DNA from: Opisthorchis felineus
Lineage: Eukaryota; Platyhelminthes; Trematoda; Opisthorchiida; Opisthorchiidae
Length of the DNA stretch: 64,000 nt
Direction of reading: 5' to 3'
Assembly (NCBI GenBank): GCA_004794785.1
Contig: SJOL01006417.1
Coordinates: 531,929-595,928 of the forward strand
Below the pieces are notes generated by a model that was not told the DNA's origin, did no database searches, and worked only from the letters and a program-made list of their open reading frames with translations. This document shows positions 59,901 through 64,000 of this stretch, piece after piece. The number at the start of each line of letters is the position of its first letter. Within the stretch, counting starts at the first letter, position 1. The translations under genes were made by a program, and so were the position numbers.

Positions 59901-61650
59901 CATATTTACTTTAGCCGGAGCCTGGACAGGTCACATGAGTGGTCTGAACGAGTGACCTGTTAGCGTTGTCTGGCCGCGAAACGCCCAGATGGGTGTTGGG
60001 GGAATCTTTGGTGGCAGGAGCATTGATAAACCGGAATAACCATCCTCGAGTGATTAAAGTATGGATAGGCGATATTATTGTTCGTGAATAATCTTGAAGA
60101 AGACAAAGAAATGGGGCTGTCGTCTGTGATATGTAACCCTCTCGCCGGAGCATGGTATATGGTGGGTGGTCAGGTGCATTTTTATGACTGTAGGGCTACG
60201 CCAAGGAAAACTTGTCCTAAGAGACCGGTGTCAAAACGTCCAGGGTTTGTGTCCGGCTTACACGCGGCCTCTTTGTCTGTCTACGGCTTGTATCTGCATT
60301 TATTATTTTTCACATCTCTACAGCGTAGTATTTAACTGGTATTCAATCCACTTTAACACCTTTTTTCCGTCGGACAATTTTGATCGCTTTCTTTCAACTT
60401 GAACAGTTTACTGAAGCGGCGTTTGTAGTACGCAACTTGTCCTCATATTGAAGACAATTCCTTCCAGAGTTGATCCTCTATGCCACCCCACCATATATCT
60501 AACATACATTTGCGCTGGACCATCCCCGTACATGTTAGGGTAGAGAGTTATCTTCGAAGTCTGAGATAATCGTTTGTCTCTTGAAAAAGAGCGGTAGGCC
60601 CAAATCAAAATATTTTCCTCGTTTCCACAGAAACCTACTCACCAGATAGATAGCGGAACGAGAATATTTCCCCTGCGGACGCAACGCAACCCATTGGCCT
60701 AAACACAGGATGGTGTGCAGTTGGTAAGATCTTTGCCTCAAGCGCCTGCAAATCAAATCAGCACTCCGCGTGCTACCTTGATGACTATGAAGGCATTAGA
60801 AACTACTTGAAATTAGTAGAATGACCAGCCAGATAACACCTTCCCCTGGAGGATCTGCAGAACCAATATCGATCTATGTTTCCGAACTCTACAGACGCAT
60901 TAATTCGAACTGTGTTCATCCCCAGAGAAGAGGAAGAAGCCAACTGAACCGAAAGCAATATACGGGGGTGCTACTCTGGAACAAAATGCAACAGGGGCTT
61001 TGAAGACTATTTTGGCTTCAGTCGTGGAATGTCCGTCACATTACAAAGCTACAGAAGGGAAGACAAAACGGAAATACTACCGGCGCGCAGGCTGCTCCAA
61101 AACTACTTTCTAGTGCACTCTTTACTGTCCCAACGAACTGCGGATGACCCTCTTACTTTCACGCTACAGTCCTTTGCCAAACGACGCTAAACTCTGGTGT
61201 CGAAATACACTACTTCCAAACAACTGCAGCCAGACATCACGTGGCCTGTGATAGGGCCCAACTGTCTACGTACCATTGTTGGTTCCTCTGGTCCGGCAAG
61301 CATCTTCCAAAATACCCTCAGGGAATGAGCCGAAATGTTCTTCTCCCATATCAACTTCTGCTTTTCTCCTGCTCCCTCCATGTCGAACCATCCTACATCG
61401 AATGTCCTTCGATTATCCACTCCATTTGCGAACGTCGTGATCGCTGCTACTCAAATGACCACCGTCCCGATAGCCACATGTACATTTCGTGTAGATAACG
61501 AAAAAGTCTTGACAAAACCCCGTTTGGTAATCTACTTGCAAATAAATTCCACTTAAAAGCACAGCACGGTTTACTCCTCTCCTTCCTCACAAACCTAACC
61601 CTCCAGTTCCGCACAGTGGGAACAGCGTTTGCATTGATTGCATATTCCTG
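59901..61650. other. Retroelement-flanking DNA, no recognised gene
   Basis: Open frames of 60-85 codons occur on both strands (60078-60335, 61241-61498, 61335-61556). After an integrase, BEL/Pao elements carry a short C-terminal domain and then an LTR, but neither is visible. The + strand frame 61335-61556 is rich in Pro, Ser and Thr and resembles nothing I know. Confidence 0.3.
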
Positions 61651-62110
61651 AAATCACTCCGTGTAGCAGACAAAATCTTCATGAGACCCCATCCTGTCAA
61701 TAGAGACGCTTAGAATTAGGGCTTCAGTTGACTTCTTGGCTGCAGTCTTAACAGCTTCTCTCAGCACGCGTAGGTGACTCACATTGCTATCAATTTTCAT
61801 ATCTCCAGTGGAGCCAACAAGGATCAGTACTCGGATCAATACTATACCCAATCTTTTTCGACTTGCCTTATGTTCTGCTACAACCCGACCGCAAGCCAAG
61901 AGTTCGCGCGGACCACCTAAACTCATTATACGGTTATCCTCGCACTTTTCAGCGGTCCACCGATATCAGCGTAGTCTAGCCAAAAACCAACAATCGCCCA
62001 ACCAACCACCATAAAACTCAACATGTCCATCCGGAACATACCTGCTTCTTGCTGGTGGAAAGTGAAGCTGTCTCTGCTCCCACTGTCGCTCAATACAAAG
62101 GCTTGGGGGT

Positions 62111-62551
62111 TTGGATCTTTTTCTTTTTCCTTCTCTTCTTCCTTCTTCATTCCTCGGGGACACTTTGGGCCCAGTCCAACATGGGTGCACCGGTGGACCA
62201 AGGAGGAGCATTTCCTCTTCCATAGCGGTTTCACTTGAGAACGCCGGGGAGGAGCGGATCGCTTCTCCTTCCGCGCCTCTTTCAAGCGCGATATCGACCA
62301 CATTCTTATCAAATCTGTCCCTTAACCCTTCACCCATGCACTGCCACCCGCTGCCTTCAATGAGCCAACCTAGTATAAACTCAGAAGCTCGGGAATCACT
62401 AACCCAGCTAAGACCCAGCAACAAAAGCGGTGAATCATTTTTCCTTTTCAATTGTTTATCAGCTACACAGCTCGAATATGTTAACAGAACTGGCAACCTG
62501 TCGAGGTTAGACTACGATCCACTGATTTCCGTCCTTATGCAGGTCCATTGA
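62111..62551 (+). CDS. Ser/Pro-rich open frame, 146 codons, unknown
   Basis: This is one of the longer + strand frames, with a Ser- and Pro-rich middle (SSAISTTFLSNLSLNPSPM) and a low-complexity start encoded by the pyrimidine tract at 62116-62150. An overlapping minus-strand frame of 176 codons covers 62496-61966. Each is a shadow of the other at best. No domain, intron signal or homologue is recognisable; it could be part of an element's first protein or chance. Confidence 0.2.
   Translation: MDLFLFPSLLPSSFLGDTLGPVQHGCTGGPRRSISSSIAVSLENAGEERIASPSAPLSSAISTTFLSNLSLNPSPMHCHPLPSMSQPSINSEARESLTQLRPSNKSGESFFLFNCLSATQLEYVNRTGNLSRLDYDPLISVLMQVH
62116..62150 (+). repeat. Polypyrimidine tract (35 bases)
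   Basis: A run of almost pure C and T, including TTTTTCTTTTTCCTTCTCTT. On the minus strand it is a polypurine tract. Polypurine tracts mark the 3' end of LTR retrotransposons, but this one lies inside a long open frame with no LTR next to it, so simple low complexity is the safer reading. Confidence 0.5.
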
Positions 62552-62849
62552 ACCCACTAATGTGGTATTCGAAGAGTTGAACCTTGCTATGGTTTGATGT
62601 TTACTAAAAATCGAATGTGTATATAACTGAATTTCTACCTATTGCAGTCCGGACGTTCTTCTGGATAAGAATACGGATGTATCTGTGGCCAATGTGTTCG
62701 ATTCTTTATTGAACTGGAAAGTTTTTTGAATCGCTTTCAAAAATCATTGACCTTGGCCACGGCGGACGATTCGGGTTTCTTGAACATGTTGGGTTCGCCA
62801 ATCAATCCCAAGGGAATGTGTGCAAACAGAAAGAGCTTCTCACCCTTAA
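62552..62849. other. Gap between the 62 kb open frame and RTE copy A
   Basis: No recognised motif. If RTE copy A were whole, its reverse transcriptase would begin here on the minus strand, but no finger or palm motif is seen, so the copy seems interrupted near 62850. Confidence 0.4.
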
Positions 62850-63790
62850 GGACGTTTAAAAACGATTCAACTTGGCGGACTGCTAGAGTTTCTGATCATC
62901 AGTGATTTGCTTCAGTTTTATTCCGATGCGCTAGATCGGGGATCTACTGAGATATACCTCCCGCATCTTACGTGGGAATGGAAGACGAAGGGAGAAGCGA
63001 CTTCCTAGGAGCGCGTGGTCTGAATTCACACATGTGTTCCAAAACGAGCGGCAACCAGTTGTTTGTTCGCGCTATCAATGACTGATGACGATATGATCAG
63101 TTTGGGTTCGTATCAGGCACACTGTTGGGGGACACCATGTGACCAGGCGACTTCGGTTTTTTCCGAAGTCAGTACTGCACATAAAAACAGCCTGTGGTCA
63201 GCACATAGCTGACGCAATCGTTTCCCACTTCGTACGTACCGAGTTCAATCCATATGGACCACCTGATTGAGTCTCAGATTTCCTGTGCATTCCGATCTCT
63301 GGCAACCACCACGATATCTGAGCTTCTAGCTCGCCGCAACAGGGCATTCAGGGCGTCATAAAACTTGTCATTGATGGTGTAAGAGCTACAGACGGTTGGG
63401 GCATAAGCAGGCACGACAAACAGGCATCGATCAAATCCCGCTTGTAAGACCCGTTCACAAACGTTGCCAGATGAACTGTACAGGGCTGACTATCAACGAG
63501 TACCCAGTCAAGTAAGGATCCTTCTGTCCGATGACCTAGGACGATGCCGACCCTGCATCTCCTGCCGCAGTGGCCTGTGGATTGCCAGAGGTGCGCAGCC
63601 GTAAGCGAGTGGAGAGTGATGAGGCTGTTAGCTCAGTTGCTGTGCTTGCATCCCAAATTGTTGTTTCTGATACACAGCACACGTCTATCCCAAGCAAGTC
63701 CATTGTTTGAACTAGAGCAGCTTGATGTCCTGCTTGCTTCAGAGTGCGGACATTGAAGGCGGCCACAGAAACAGGGCGTTAAGGCTTGAA
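62850..63790 (-). mobile_element. RTE-type LINE, copy A: endonuclease half
   Basis: Read downward from 63790: AAFNVRTLKQAGHQAAL (63766 on), DLLGIDVCCVSETT, RLRTSGNPQA, a LLDWV-like block near 63510, LCT/ATFVNGSYKRDL-like sequence near 63470, an AYAPT-like block near 63400, NALLRRARSSDIVVVA near 63330 and QTDHIVISH near 63080. These are the conserved blocks of an RTE apurinic-type endonuclease. The frame shifts at least three times. The reverse transcriptase half is not recognisable below 62850, so the copy seems cut. Confidence 0.82.
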
Positions 63791-64000
63791 GACTGATTTC
63801 GAGATGCCTGAGGATGTCATCGCCGGATGACGCGCTGATATTGCTTGAAGCGGAGTCACCAGCCTTAACTGACGGCCTACAATTAGAGTATTATTAATGG
63901 GGTGGGAGAGGGAGAAAAGGTCTGTGTAACAGAAAGAAGGGAGACATCAGCAGTAGTCTGTTTTCGCAGTATGCGCCAAGTAAGGTGACCCAGCCGATGG
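63791..64000 (-). other. 5' leader of RTE copy A, running off the window
   Basis: The sequence continues upstream of the endonuclease on the minus strand to the window end. It includes a low-complexity run on the + strand (GGTGGGAGAGGGAGAAAAGG, 63901-63920) but no conserved domain. Its upper limit lies outside the window. Confidence 0.4.

Noticed and set aside
60710..60780. TGTGCAGTTGGTAAGATC as a tRNA or SINE A-box
   Set aside because: No B-box follows within 30-60 bases and no stem closes.
1..64000. CRISPR array, bacterial operon, phage or toxin-antitoxin system
   Set aside because: No spaced direct repeats, no long tightly packed frames and no ribosome-binding-site pattern; the split gene and retroelements are eukaryotic.

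Overview
This window looks like nuclear DNA of a flatworm, most likely a digenean fluke of the liver- or lung-fluke type. Only one split host gene is convincing. Its introns are about 4 kb each, spliced GT-AG and in phase 0, and the intergenic DNA is full of decayed retroelements of types known from flukes (RTE, CR1/jockey-like, BEL/Pao, tRNA-derived SINEs). The species is inferred from these traits and not proven; base composition by eye is less AT-rich than in schistosomes.

Host gene: on the + strand, three exons (30288-30401, 34397-34669, 38631-38819) encode a complete 191-residue neuronal calcium sensor protein (visinin/recoverin/neurocalcin family). It has an N-terminal Met-Gly, the family's disabled first EF-hand with Cys-Pro, and three EF-hands with intact calcium loops. 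A splice-acceptor-like sequence lies 82 bases before the start codon. Two AATAAA signals follow the stop codon.

Mobile elements: (1) an RTE-type LINE on the minus strand, about 13690-11080, with endonuclease, reverse transcriptase and C-terminal region but frameshifts and a mutated active site; (2) the 3' end of a related RTE copy on the + strand, 24850-25475; (3) the endonuclease half of a third RTE copy on the minus strand, 63790-62850, whose leader reaches the window edge; (4) a CR1/jockey-type LINE on the + strand, about 55460-57690, with endonuclease and reverse transcriptase; (5) BEL/Pao integrase remains on the + strand, 58960-59900; (6) several tRNA-derived SINEs, the best at 50393-50590 with 10-base target-site duplications. 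A weak LINE fragment lies at 44380-44640.

Layout: 0-11 kb is intergenic with an (ACTT)n microsatellite at 6.2 kb; 11-14.4 kb is an RTE LINE; 14.4-24.8 kb is intergenic; 24.8-25.5 kb is an RTE tail; 25.5-30.2 kb is upstream of the calcium sensor gene and holds short hammerhead-like sequence matches; 30.2-39.4 kb is the gene; 39.4-53.7 kb is intergenic with SINEs and a pyrimidine-rich LTR-like block; 53.7-64 kb is a dense retroelement cluster. Most open frames in the window are short, overlap on both strands and match nothing I recognise. I found no bacterial-type operon, CRISPR array or defence system, and nothing I could defend as a new biological system. The most checkable unusual items are the SINE with its duplications, the nested inverted repeat in intron 1 and the hammerhead-like matches.
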